Of a stretch of DNA of 64,000 nucleotides, positions 44,078 to 52,519 are shown piece by piece. Where the stretch lies: contig NZ_RJJT01000020.1 of the NCBI RefSeq assembly GCF_003938655.1, positions 1 through 64,000 on the forward strand, given 5' to 3'. The notes under the pieces were generated by a model. It ran no database searches and was not told the origin of the DNA. It saw nothing but the letters and a program-made list of their open reading frames with translations. Made by a program: the position numbers and the translations under genes. Positions within the stretch are counted from its first letter, which is position 1, and each line of letters begins with the position of its first letter. The DNA comes from Rhizobium pisi. Its GTDB lineage: Bacteria > Pseudomonadota > Alphaproteobacteria > Rhizobiales > Rhizobiaceae.

Positions 44078-44364
44078 CTACGCCTCCTGAAAATAGAAAC
44101 TCACCGGCGGGCTCGCGAGGTGGGACATGACATGATCCCATCCACCGTTCGCCACGATGGCCTCGACATGCGCTTGATGTTCGACCTCGACCCCCACGTC
44201 TCTATCAGCGAGACGGACGTTGGCTCGTCGATCTTCTGAAGGATGCGAATGTCCTCGCAGCCAGCGGTTCCCGGAAGCTCTGCCTTCACTGTTGCAAGAA
44301 GCTCCAGAAATGCCGTCAGCTTATCGGGTTTTGTCTCGAATGCGATGGTCAGTAATATGCTCAT
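44078..44364 (-). pseudogene. ABM-domain (antibiotic biosynthesis monooxygenase-like) gene with a frameshift
   Basis: The N-terminal frame from ATG 44364 (MSILLTIAFETKPDKLTAFL) has the ABM/ferredoxin-like fold up to SLIETW and then runs into an unlike tail. The other frame continues with VEVEHQAHVEAIVANGGWDH and VSFYFQEA, ending at a TAG at 44078-44080. Adding one base in the C5 run near 44191-44195 joins the two into a normal ABM protein of about 95 residues. Such proteins are quinol or heme-type monooxygenases. It lies just downstream of an AraC gene on the same strand. Real mutation, homopolymer slippage or sequencing error are all possible. Confidence 0.8.
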
Positions 44365-44473
44365 GTCGTTTCTCCAGTGGGTTTGTCTTCTGGAGCGGTT
44401 CTCTCAAACCAACGACGATGAAGCCATGCCGAGAGCAGCGAAAGAGCTGCTCAATCCTGCTATATAGCCCCCT

Positions 44474-45430
44474 TCATGAGGCAACCGCGACGTGCTCCTT
44501 GAATGACTGCACGTAGCCTGTTGGGCTGAGGCCGAATTGCCGCCGGAAATCACGTGAGAAATGGGACGTACTGGCATAGCCTGTCTCTTCCGCGGCAACG
44601 CTCACCGACAAGTCGCCTTCGAGCAGCAGGAGCCGAGCTTTTTCCAGGCGAATTCTCTTCAAGTATTGAATGGGCGAAACACCGGTAATCTCACGAAAAC
44701 GATGCGCGAAATGTGATCCGCTCATCGCAACCGACTCGGCCATTGCCTGGACCGTTATTCCGGCATCGGCGTTTTCTTCGATGAAGCGGATGGCTCGCAA
44801 GACGCGTGTATGTTCGCGCGTGATGGAAGCCCGCAAGAGGCTGGCAGCATCCGAACGCAGCAGCCGGAATGCAATTTCCCGCAGATATAAGGGCACGAGC
44901 ATGCGCCGCTCCAGCGGATGATCGAGACATGTGAGCAACCTGCAGAGCGGCTCGGCGAAGGTGTCTTCAACCGGACCCACGAACACCGGCGGCGGTGGTT
45001 CAAGGGCGCCGTCTCGAAGTCCGCCCAGATCGGCAAGTTCGAGCAGGGTGGGACCCAGAATGCCGGGGGAAAGTTGCAGTTTCAGTGCGATGTAAGGGGC
45101 GTCCGGACTGGCATTGACGCTTGCCTGATAATGCGTGCTTCCATGCATCAAAAGATAGTTCTTCGGATCATTGACCTTGATATGATTGCCTATCCGAACG
45201 GTCTTTTGCCCGGACACTGCGACTGCGATATTCATCATCGAGGAGTAGCTGCGGACATAGGAGATGGGCGAGTCCGACCGGAAAACCCATATGTCGGGCG
45301 ATGGGGTAACGATCTGCCCCGCGCATGTGGCGAGCGTCCGCACTTGCTCCACGAGCTTGCCGAAAGAGCCGGTCTCGATTTGCACAGACTCAGGATTGGC
45401 AAAGGATGACGAGAGAATGGTTTGCTCCAT
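44474..45430 (-). CDS. AraC-family transcriptional regulator
   Basis: A 318-residue activator with an N-terminal AraC_N-type domain (residues about 20-180, including NYLLMHGSTHYQASVNASPD) and a C-terminal pair of helix-turn-helix motifs (MAESVAMSGSHFAHRFREI and AAEETGYASTSHFSRDFRRQFG). The start at ATG 45430 (MEQTILSSSFANPESV) is preferred over a GTG at 45479-45481, though neither has a clear ribosome binding site. The ABM gene lies about 110 bases downstream on the same strand and is a likely target. Confidence 0.88.
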   Translation of the reverse strand: MEQTILSSSFANPESVQIETGSFGKLVEQVRTLATCAGQIVTPSPDIWVFRSDSPISYVRSYSSMMNIAVAVSGQKTVRIGNHIKVNDPKNYLLMHGSTHYQASVNASPDAPYIALKLQLSPGILGPTLLELADLGGLRDGALEPPPPVFVGPVEDTFAEPLCRLLTCLDHPLERRMLVPLYLREIAFRLLRSDAASLLRASITREHTRVLRAIRFIEENADAGITVQAMAESVAMSGSHFAHRFREITGVSPIQYLKRIRLEKARLLLLEGDLSVSVAAEETGYASTSHFSRDFRRQFGLSPTGYVQSFKEHVAVAS

Positions 45431-45599
45431 TGGTTCGCTGCGACGTGAAGATCTAAATACATGCCCGGGATCGACAAGCACTTAAAAATGTCGAGCAGAG
45501 CCGAGACATCTTCGTCTCGCCTCCGTCTGTTATGCGCTCATCGTGACGCACGATGGGCTGAACGACAGCGAATTCAGGATTGAGGAAGCGCGCGTGATG

Positions 45600-46700
45600 T
45601 CAGCGAGCCGCGCAGATTTGACCCAGACCCGCTTGCGTCGAAGCCTGAGCGAACTCGTCGAGTTGGAAATGGAACGTGCCGGGTGTGCGTAGCCGGTAGG
45701 TTCCAAACTTGAAATACGGACCTACCAGTGGCCGGGGATCGTTCTTCTTCAGCGTGGCGCCGATATTGCCTCTGACGGACACAATCTTCTGACCATTCGC
45801 CCAGATGTCGATCTCGCCGGGACGCCGCGGTCCATACTCGTTGTCGGTGCGTCCCGGCTTGATGCGATAGACCATGTCGACCCAGTCCTTGCGTGGGTCC
45901 GGAAGCGGGCGGTTGTCTTCCGTCTCTATGTCGATTTCTGCCCTGCCGATGTATTTTCCAGGTTCCGCCACGAAGGAAAGAGCGTTGAATTGCCCTACCA
46001 GGGCGGGATCACCCAGTCCGAGCGCCTGCGACAGCTGCTGGGAGTCGGATGGTTGCGCCTCGGGGCCGAGGCTGTCCATCAGGTTCTGCTTGAAGAACTG
46101 CTGCGAAAGGTCCGGCTGCGTTTTTGTGAAGAGATCGAGGGACTGCAGCGAATTGATCGCGTTGACTGTCTGCTCGTCGCGATGGAGATTTCCGAGCAAG
46201 GCCTGAGCCGAAAGCGAGGCATCCGGGTCGCCTTCCGCCCTTGCGACCACGCGTCGGACGTTGTTGTCCTGAACGGTGATGTGGAACACTCCATTGTCAA
46301 ACCGCTGAGCAATCATCGGGCTGCCGTCGCCCGGACCCTTCCACTGACCAATCACCGAACGGGCGCTTCCTGTCGATGGTATGTCGCCGGTGATCTTGAA
46401 GCTGAAACGGTACCAAACCTCGTCACCGAAAATCGGCCACGTCTTTTTGGTTGTTCTCAACTCGGCGCGCTGGCAGTCGTCTTCGCATTCGAGGCCGTTG
46501 TCGCCGTCCGTCGTGACGATGTCGATGGCGGCGCTTCCGCAGCGTCCAGGTTTCTGGAACTGGTATTGCCGCGACAGAATCTGCTGCGTCGTCCAATTTG
46601 TCGTATTCAGCCTGCCTGAATCGAAGTTGTCCTTGAGCCCTGCTGCGCAGGCGGCACCGCCGGAAAGAGCGATGACGAATGTCAGAAACGCACCTCGCAT
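45600..46700 (-). CDS. Secreted heparin-lyase-like (PL20/heparin lyase I) polysaccharide lyase
   Basis: A 366-residue protein with a signal peptide ending near GGAACAAG. The beta-sandwich pattern NFDSGRLNTTNWT, RAELRTTKKTWPIFGDEVWYRFSF and the C-terminal PYFKFGTYR...FHFQLDEFA match the heparin lyase I family used for uncharacterised secreted lyases. A 60-residue insertion rich in Gln/Ser (SLQSLDLFTKTQPDLSQQF) is unusual. Substrate may be an acidic polysaccharide such as the strain's own exopolysaccharide or a plant polymer. Single gene. Confidence 0.78.
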   Translation of the reverse strand: MRGAFLTFVIALSGGAACAAGLKDNFDSGRLNTTNWTTQQILSRQYQFQKPGRCGSAAIDIVTTDGDNGLECEDDCQRAELRTTKKTWPIFGDEVWYRFSFKITGDIPSTGSARSVIGQWKGPGDGSPMIAQRFDNGVFHITVQDNNVRRVVARAEGDPDASLSAQALLGNLHRDEQTVNAINSLQSLDLFTKTQPDLSQQFFKQNLMDSLGPEAQPSDSQQLSQALGLGDPALVGQFNALSFVAEPGKYIGRAEIDIETEDNRPLPDPRKDWVDMVYRIKPGRTDNEYGPRRPGEIDIWANGQKIVSVRGNIGATLKKNDPRPLVGPYFKFGTYRLRTPGTFHFQLDEFAQASTQAGLGQICAAR

Positions 46701-46929
46701 GCTGATCCCCGGTCAACGAGCCAAGGTGAATTATTATCACATGCTCGAGCGGAATGAAGTTTGGACAGAAGGCGCGCCTTCAGGTCGCCCCAAGGGTGGC
46801 GTTTCGAGACTGCGGCGGCAATGCGCCTAGCTTAGATCATGGGAAATAATGTTCTACAGAGGCGGCCGTCGTCAGGGAGAGCTTAACTTTCGTCCGCTAA
46901 GGTTCCCGTCGTCCTTTTGGTGATAACGT

Positions 46930-47901
46930 ATGGCCGACGAAGAAATACTTCCTTCACAGGTTCTGACCTCGATATTGATGCGAATGTTCGAGTTTGCACC
47001 GATAGCGATGGCGATCTCGACCAGCGACACCGAGACATCAAGCTACCTCAAGGTAAACGATGCCTATCTCCGCCTGACGGGCCTGAAATGGGATGATATT
47101 CGCGGCAGAACGCTGACGTCAGAGGGGGCTGCCATCAGTAGCCCGGCGCGGGATCGCAGACATCGCATGCTCGAGGAGGATGGGGGCTATGTGTTGGAGG
47201 AGGTCGATATCCGGCACGCAGACGGCACAATCATTCCGACGTTGATTTCGGCGCAGCGCACAATCGTGGATGATGTCTCCTTCGATGTTGAAGTTATTCT
47301 CGACGTCTCCGCGCGTGTTCGACACCAGCATGAAATCGAACTTGCGCTGCGCGCGTCGGCACGAACCGATGCGCTGTCGGGACTTCCCAACAGGGCCTGT
47401 TTTGACGAAGTGCTCGCCCAGCATGTGGAGCGGATGCATGAGAGCGAAAAGCTCCTGGTACTGGCATTTGTCGATTTCAACGGGTTCAAGGCCGTCAACG
47501 ACACGATGGGACACGCTGCCGGCGATGAAGTGCTGAGAACGATTGCCAGCCGCTTTCGCGAAAGTTTCCGAACCAATGACTTCATTGCACGCATCGGCGG
47601 TGACGAATTTGTCGTTCTGCTCGAGGTCGATCCGGCCCATTTGAGCGATGTCGAACCGACGCTCACCGACGCGATGGACCGCATTTTCAAACCGATGGCG
47701 ATCGAAGGTGCCGTGGTCGAACTCGGCGCCGCAGTGGGTGTCACGATGCTGCAACCGGACGACGACGTGACCTCATTCATGAAGCGCGCCGACGGCTATA
47801 TGTATCTTGCCAAGCAGACGGGCGAGCGGCTCGCCCTGGTTTGGCTTGGTCATCCCGGTATTGCTCACCCTGGCGGCCGGGTGGTCCGGAGCCGCCGCTA
47901 G
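46930..47901 (+). CDS. PAS-GGDEF diguanylate cyclase
   Basis: A 323-residue cytoplasmic protein. The PAS domain runs from about residue 15 to 130 (FAPIAMAISTSDTETSSYLK), followed by GGDEF with the signature FIARIGGDEFVVLL and TDALSGLPNRACF. The inhibitory site RTND is present, so the enzyme is probably active and feedback-controlled. Convergent with the PDZ-domain gene. Confidence 0.88.
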   Translation: MADEEILPSQVLTSILMRMFEFAPIAMAISTSDTETSSYLKVNDAYLRLTGLKWDDIRGRTLTSEGAAISSPARDRRHRMLEEDGGYVLEEVDIRHADGTIIPTLISAQRTIVDDVSFDVEVILDVSARVRHQHEIELALRASARTDALSGLPNRACFDEVLAQHVERMHESEKLLVLAFVDFNGFKAVNDTMGHAAGDEVLRTIASRFRESFRTNDFIARIGGDEFVVLLEVDPAHLSDVEPTLTDAMDRIFKPMAIEGAVVELGAAVGVTMLQPDDDVTSFMKRADGYMYLAKQTGERLALVWLGHPGIAHPGGRVVRSRR

Positions 47902-47904
47902 GGC

Positions 47905-48013
47905 CTTTCCTGGTCAGAATGCTGCCATCTGACCAGGAAAGACATTGCGATTTAGCTCGCGCGGCGCGTCTGACGCGCTCGATCATTGCATCGGCCACAA
48001 CGTGGTGGCCGAT
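47905..48013. repeat. Cluster of three inverted repeats between convergent genes
   Basis: Three perfect hairpins lie in the gap between the convergent GGDEF and PDZ genes. They are CTTTCCTGGTCA (47905-47916) with 47930-47941, GCGCGTC (47964-47970) with 47972-47978, and ATCGGCCAC (47990-47998) with 48005-48013. The first is four bases after the GGDEF stop. They probably act as a bidirectional terminator; no T-runs were seen. Confidence 0.55.
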
Positions 48014-48061
48014 CCGTTGCGGCAGATGCGTTAGACGCGGTAGCGCCTTGGCAGGCTATGA

Positions 48062-48760
48062 TTATCCGTCGGAATCGCCGTCCGAGTCATCACCGCCACC
48101 ATCATCGTCACCGGCGTCGTCGCCGCCGTCATCCTCGGAACTATCGTCGCTCGCCTCGTCGCTTGTTTCCTCGTCGCTGGAAGATTCTTCCTGCGTCATT
48201 GCTTCCTCGACGGTTGTCTCTTCGCTTTCATAGGAGGACTCAATCGTCTGCGTTTCCTCGGACACATATTCGGAGTAGGAGAAAGACGTCTCCGATGTGT
48301 CGCTCTCCCAGCTCGAAACTTCCGTGACTGAGATGGCTTCGTTGTACTCCTCAAGCGTGATGACGGCGGCGACAGCCACCGGCGCACCATCCCGAAGGAC
48401 GGCCAAGGCGATATCGGATTTACCCGCTTTCAGATCGCGGCTGACAGCGACGTCGACGTCGACAGCTTTGTGAACCTTATGCCCGTGAACCTCCGACAGC
48501 ACATCGCCCGGCTTGATTCCCTGCTTGTCGGCGACGCCGCCCTTCTTGACCGAGAGCACCAATACGCCGTGTTCGCCCTTGGCAAGCTTGAACTTCTTTA
48601 TGACCGCCTTGTTGACGGGCAACAGCAATGCATCGAGCGCCTTGGAAATCTGAGGCGAAGGAAGATCATGCGTCGGCGGCGCCGCGGCGTGCCCAGCCAA
48701 AGGCGATGCGATGTTAGCAACGATAAGTAATGCGCGTAGCGCGTTATATGAGGCCTTCAA
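48062..48760 (-). CDS. PDZ-domain protein with an acidic, Ser/Glu/Asp-rich tail
   Basis: About 232 residues. The TTG at 48760 is used because GGAG lies eight bases upstream; it gives the signal peptide LLIVANIASPLAGHAAA, while the GTG at 48775 adds five residues only. A PDZ domain spans about residues 50-130 (GVLVLSVKKGGVADKQGIKPGDVL). From about 150 on the protein is very acidic and low in complexity (EEETSDEASDDSSEDD). Exported; the tail may bind calcium or interact with cell-wall polymers, but this is inference. No catalytic motif is present. Confidence 0.75.
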   Translation of the reverse strand: MKASYNALRALLIVANIASPLAGHAAAPPTHDLPSPQISKALDALLLPVNKAVIKKFKLAKGEHGVLVLSVKKGGVADKQGIKPGDVLSEVHGHKVHKAVDVDVAVSRDLKAGKSDIALAVLRDGAPVAVAAVITLEEYNEAISVTEVSSWESDTSETSFSYSEYVSEETQTIESSYESEETTVEEAMTQEESSSDEETSDEASDDSSEDDGGDDAGDDDGGGDDSDGDSDG

Positions 48761-49092
48761 TGTTTTTCTCCACACAGTGCATGCAGGCTTTGCCTGGGTG
48801 CGAGGAATAGCAGTCTAGTTTTAATGGATCTCTAATTTATCGGAAAAAGCGAAACATGATCCTCGCATGCATGCGTGTTCTATAGGCTGCGCTACGTCAT
48901 TTATGACTATGGGAGGATCTGAAGACACGATTCAGTTGTTTATACACAATTCTTAACTCCGGCCAACGTGGCGCCATTCGGAATCATTTTTCACCCTGTC
49001 GCAAACACCGCTTGACGCCTTCCCATCTTTGCTAAATGCTAAGATGTCAGACCAATTTCAAGGTCGGTTGCCTGAACAGAAAATGGGGAACC
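48761..49092. other. Intergenic region upstream of the GntR-type gene
   Basis: About 330 bases with no gene. A TTGACG at 49012-49017 is a candidate -35 box, with a loosely placed -10 (TAAATG). GTCAGAC at 49046-49052 is a short palindrome of the GT-N-AC kind bound by GntR proteins. Both are weak calls. Confidence 0.35.
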
Positions 49093-49815
49093 ATGAAGGC
49101 AAATAGCGGCGACAGGCCGGTGATCCGGCCGCTTCCTGTCATGGACCGGGCGCGTCAGGTGACTGATGCGTTGGCGGATTATGTCGAGGAAGCCAGGTTG
49201 AAGGCGGGGGACCGCCTGCCGGCCGAGCGTGAGCTGATGGCGGCACTTGCCGTCGGCCGTTCGACCATCCGCGAAGCGATACGCCATTTCCAGGCGCTCG
49301 GCGTCATCGAGACGCGCAAGGGCAGCGGCACCTATCTGCTGAAGCCTGTTTCCAGGGCGACGATCCATATGCCGCGGTCCTTCGATGCGGTCCATTTGCG
49401 CGATGCGCTCTTACAGACGCTGGAGGTTCGCCGCGGCATCGAATGCGAGGCGGGCATGGTCGCGGCTCGGCGGCGCACAAGGAAAGACCTCGTCATCATC
49501 GAGGAAAAGCTGAACGAGATGGAGCGGGTGCACCTGGAGAAAGGCACCTCCGGGCCGGAGGATCTGGCCTTCCATCTTGCCGTCTACGACGCCACCCACA
49601 ATCCGCTGTTTCGCCAGCTTCTCGAGCAGATGCGCGAGACTTTCGAGCGCTTCTGGGAGCACCCTTTCGACCGGCAGGATTTCGCCCGCCGGTCCTTTCC
49701 CTTTCATCGCACGCTTTTCAACGCGATCGCCGCAGGCGATCCGGAGGCCGCGCGCGCCGAAACATTGAAAATTCTCGACATCGTCGAGGAAGACATCAAG
49801 GAAATGTCCAAATGA
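49093..49815 (+). CDS. GntR/FadR-type transcriptional regulator
   Basis: A 240-residue regulator with a winged helix (KAGDRLPAERELMAALAVGRSTIREAIRHFQ) and a C-terminal all-helical FCD domain (HLAVYDATHNPLFRQLLEQMRE, FPFHRTLFNAIAAGD) of the FadR subgroup, with His residues that often bind a metal. The ATG at 49093 (MKANSGDRPVI) has GGGGA upstream; the longer frame to 49036 is unlikely. Its stop overlaps the PLP-enzyme start, so it is co-expressed with the operon it probably controls. Confidence 0.9.
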   Translation: MKANSGDRPVIRPLPVMDRARQVTDALADYVEEARLKAGDRLPAERELMAALAVGRSTIREAIRHFQALGVIETRKGSGTYLLKPVSRATIHMPRSFDAVHLRDALLQTLEVRRGIECEAGMVAARRRTRKDLVIIEEKLNEMERVHLEKGTSGPEDLAFHLAVYDATHNPLFRQLLEQMRETFERFWEHPFDRQDFARRSFPFHRTLFNAIAAGDPEAARAETLKILDIVEEDIKEMSK

Positions 49816-50984
49816 GCAGCGGCGCAGAACCGTTCGATCTCGCTTCCCTGATCACGGCTCACGATGAAGGCAACTTCGCCGAGGCCGTCGTTCCGCCGAT
49901 TTTCCAGACCTCGCTTTTCACTTTTTCCGATTATGACGAGATGATCGCCTGCTATCGCGGCGAGAAGCTGCGGCCGATCTATACACGCGGGCTGAACCCG
50001 ACGGTGCGCGCCTTTGAGGAAATGCTGACAAAGCTCGAAGGCGCGGAGGATGCGCTGGGTTTTGCGAGTGGCATGGCGGCGATTTCGTCGGCCGTTCTGA
50101 GTTTCGTCGAGCCGGGCGACCGCATCGTCGCGGTCAAGCATGTCTATCCCGATGCCTTCCGCCTGTTCGGCACCATTCTGAAACGAATGAAGATCGAGGT
50201 GACCTATGTCGACGGGCGCGACGAGGAAGCGGTCGCGAGAGTGCTGCCTGGCGCCAAGGTCTTCTACATGGAAAGCCCGACGAGCTGGGTGATGGAGGCG
50301 CACGACGTCGGCGCGCTCGCAGCGCTCGCCAGGCGGCACGGCGTCGTCTCCATGATCGATAACAGCTGGGCGAGCCCGTTCTTCCAGCGGCCGCTGACCC
50401 TCGGCGTCGATCTCGTCATCCATTCTGCCTCGAAATATCTGGGCGGCCACAGCGATGTGGTGGCCGGCGTCGTTGCCGGCTCGAAGGAGATGATCGCGCG
50501 TATCAAGGCCGAGGCCTATCCCTATCTCGGCGGCAAGCTTTCGCCCTTCGATGCCTGGCTTCTGATCCGCGGCCTGCGCACGCTGCCGCTGCGTATGAAA
50601 GCTCACGAGGCCTCCGCCCTCGAAATCGCCCGGCGCCTGCAGAAGCTCGACGTGGTGGAGACGGTCTGCCATCCCGGCCTCGCCAACCGTCTGCCCGCTG
50701 GGTTGAACGGCACCTCGGGCCTGTTTTCGTTCATCTTCCGTGAGGGCGTCGACATCCGCGCTTTCGCCGATCACCTCAAGCTCTTCAAACTGGGTGTCAG
50801 CTGGGGTGGACATGAAAGCCTGATCGTACCGGGCGAGGTGGTGCTTCAGCAGAAGGCACAGCCGAATTCCGCGCATGCCTTCGGCATCCATGCGCGATCC
50901 GTACGCCTCCATGTCGGCCTCGAAGGAACCGAGGCGCTGTGGAGGGACATCGAGGAAGCGCTCGCCGCCGCCTCACAATCCTGA
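49812..50984 (+). CDS. PLP-dependent transsulfuration-family enzyme (cystathionine gamma-synthase/lyase type)
   Basis: A 390-residue Cys/Met metabolism PLP enzyme. The pyridoxal-binding Lys208 is in HSASKYLGGHSDVVAG; the phosphate-binding loop ASGMAAISSAV and IDNSWASP (Asp183) are typical. The start at 49812 is an ATGA overlap with the regulator stop. Pairing with a sugar-type ABC transporter is unusual, since this family acts on amino acids such as cystathionine, O-acetylhomoserine or sulfoxides. The substrate is unknown. Confidence 0.85.
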   Translation: MSSGAEPFDLASLITAHDEGNFAEAVVPPIFQTSLFTFSDYDEMIACYRGEKLRPIYTRGLNPTVRAFEEMLTKLEGAEDALGFASGMAAISSAVLSFVEPGDRIVAVKHVYPDAFRLFGTILKRMKIEVTYVDGRDEEAVARVLPGAKVFYMESPTSWVMEAHDVGALAALARRHGVVSMIDNSWASPFFQRPLTLGVDLVIHSASKYLGGHSDVVAGVVAGSKEMIARIKAEAYPYLGGKLSPFDAWLLIRGLRTLPLRMKAHEASALEIARRLQKLDVVETVCHPGLANRLPAGLNGTSGLFSFIFREGVDIRAFADHLKLFKLGVSWGGHESLIVPGEVVLQQKAQPNSAHAFGIHARSVRLHVGLEGTEALWRDIEEALAAASQS

Positions 50985-51018
50985 AACCAGAGAGAAACCT
51001 AACAAGGGGGAACTGAGC

Positions 51019-52278
51019 ATGAAAAAACTAATAATCTCAACGCTCTTTGCTTCGATGATGGCGGGCACGGCCTTTGCCGATACGACGCTCAAGCTTGTCG
51101 AAGTCATCACCAGCCCGGAGCGCACCGAAACGCTAAAGTCGATCGTCGGTAAGTTCGAAGCCGCCAATCCCGGCACCAAGGTCGACATCATCTCGTTGCC
51201 CTGGAACGAGGCCTTCCAGAAGTTTGCGACTATGGTGTCCGCCGGCGACGTGCCCGATGTGATGGAAATGCCCGACACCTGGCTGTCGCTCTATGCCAAT
51301 AACGGCATGCTCGAGAGCCTGGAGCCCTATCTCGAAAAGTGGGAACACACCAAGGAACTGACGCCGCGTGCGCTCGAACTCGGCCGCGATGTCAAGAACA
51401 CCGCCTACATGCTGCCCTACGGCTTCTATCTCCGGGCGATGTTCTACAATAAAAAGCTGCTCTCGGAAGCCGGTGTCGCGGCACCGCCGAAGACGCTTGA
51501 TGAATTCACCGCCGCGTCGGAAAAGGTTTCCAAGCTCTCCGGTAAATACGGCTACTGCATGCGCGGCGGACCGGGCGGCCTCAACGGCTGGATGATCTTC
51601 GCAGCCTCCATGGCCGGCTCGAACAAGTACTTCAACGAGGACGGCACCTCGACGATGAACAGCCCCGGCTGGGCCAAGGGCATCGAATGGATGGTCGATC
51701 TCTACAAGAAGGGCTATGCGCCGAAGGACAGCGTCAACTGGGGCTTCAACGAAGTCGTCGCCGGCTTCTATTCCGGCACCTGCGCCTTCCTCGACCAGGA
51801 TCCGGATGCACTGATCGCCATCGCCGAACGCATGAACAAGGACGATTTCGGCGTCATGCCGCTGCCCAAGGGGCCGGACGGCAAGTCCTTCCCGACGATC
51901 GGCTATGGCGGCTGGTCGATGTTCACGACCAGCGGCAACAAGGATCTCTCCTGGAAGCTGATCGCCACCCTCGAAGGGCCGGAAGGCAACATCGAGTGGA
52001 ACAAGCGCATCGGCGCCCTGCCGGCCTATACGGCGGCCGAGAAGGATCCCTTCTACGCCGGTGACCAGTTCAAGGGCTGGTTCGAGGAACTGGCGGATCC
52101 GAATACGGTACCGACCGTCATGCCGACCTATCTCGAGGAATTCGCCTTCTTCAAGGATTCGCTGGCGATCAAGACCTCGCAGCAGGCATTGCTCGGCGAT
52201 ATCTCCGCGAAGGATCTGGCCGACCAGTGGGCGGAATATCTGACCAAGGCGCAGCAGAAGTTCCTCACTAAGAAGTAA
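51019..52278 (+). CDS. Sugar-type ABC transporter substrate-binding protein
   Basis: A 419-residue family 1 extracellular binding protein. The signal peptide MKKLIISTLFASMMAGTAFA is followed by EVITSPERTETLKSIVGKFE and the hinge signature DIISLPWNEAFQKFATMV. ATG 51019 has GGGGGA upstream; the frame running back to 50875 is the wrong frame over the PLP gene. It lies 34 bases after the PLP gene, so it belongs to the same operon. Ligand unknown; possibly an oligosaccharide. Confidence 0.9.
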   Translation: MKKLIISTLFASMMAGTAFADTTLKLVEVITSPERTETLKSIVGKFEAANPGTKVDIISLPWNEAFQKFATMVSAGDVPDVMEMPDTWLSLYANNGMLESLEPYLEKWEHTKELTPRALELGRDVKNTAYMLPYGFYLRAMFYNKKLLSEAGVAAPPKTLDEFTAASEKVSKLSGKYGYCMRGGPGGLNGWMIFAASMAGSNKYFNEDGTSTMNSPGWAKGIEWMVDLYKKGYAPKDSVNWGFNEVVAGFYSGTCAFLDQDPDALIAIAERMNKDDFGVMPLPKGPDGKSFPTIGYGGWSMFTTSGNKDLSWKLIATLEGPEGNIEWNKRIGALPAYTAAEKDPFYAGDQFKGWFEELADPNTVPTVMPTYLEEFAFFKDSLAIKTSQQALLGDISAKDLADQWAEYLTKAQQKFLTKK

Positions 52279-52289
52279 GGGGTGGGCTC

Positions 52290-52470
52290 CGAGTGCGGAG
52301 CCCCTCATCCGACCCTTCGGGCCACCAACCGGGGTCGAGCCACCGGTCTCGACCCGTCCTTCGGACCCCCGAGGGACAGGGAACGGAGAGGTTGCGGCAT
52401 ATCCCCTTCTCCCCTGCGGGGAGAAGGTGCCGGCAGGCGGATGAGGGGGGCACACCCGCTCGAATTCGCG
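52290..52470. repeat. RIME-like palindromic repeat inside the ABC transporter operon
   Basis: A GC-rich mosaic repeat sits in the 241-base gap between the binding-protein and first permease genes. It includes the core shared with 31591-31625 (here 52337-52371), the hairpin CCTTCTCCCC (52405-52414) with its complement at 52418-52427, and flanking GGATGAG repeats. Placement between malE-like and malF-like genes could stabilise the upstream mRNA, like REP elements in enteric bacteria. Confidence 0.75.
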
Positions 52471-52519
52471 GGTCGGCCAGGAACTCCAGTGATACACCTA
52501 TGATGGAAACTGCAACCCG

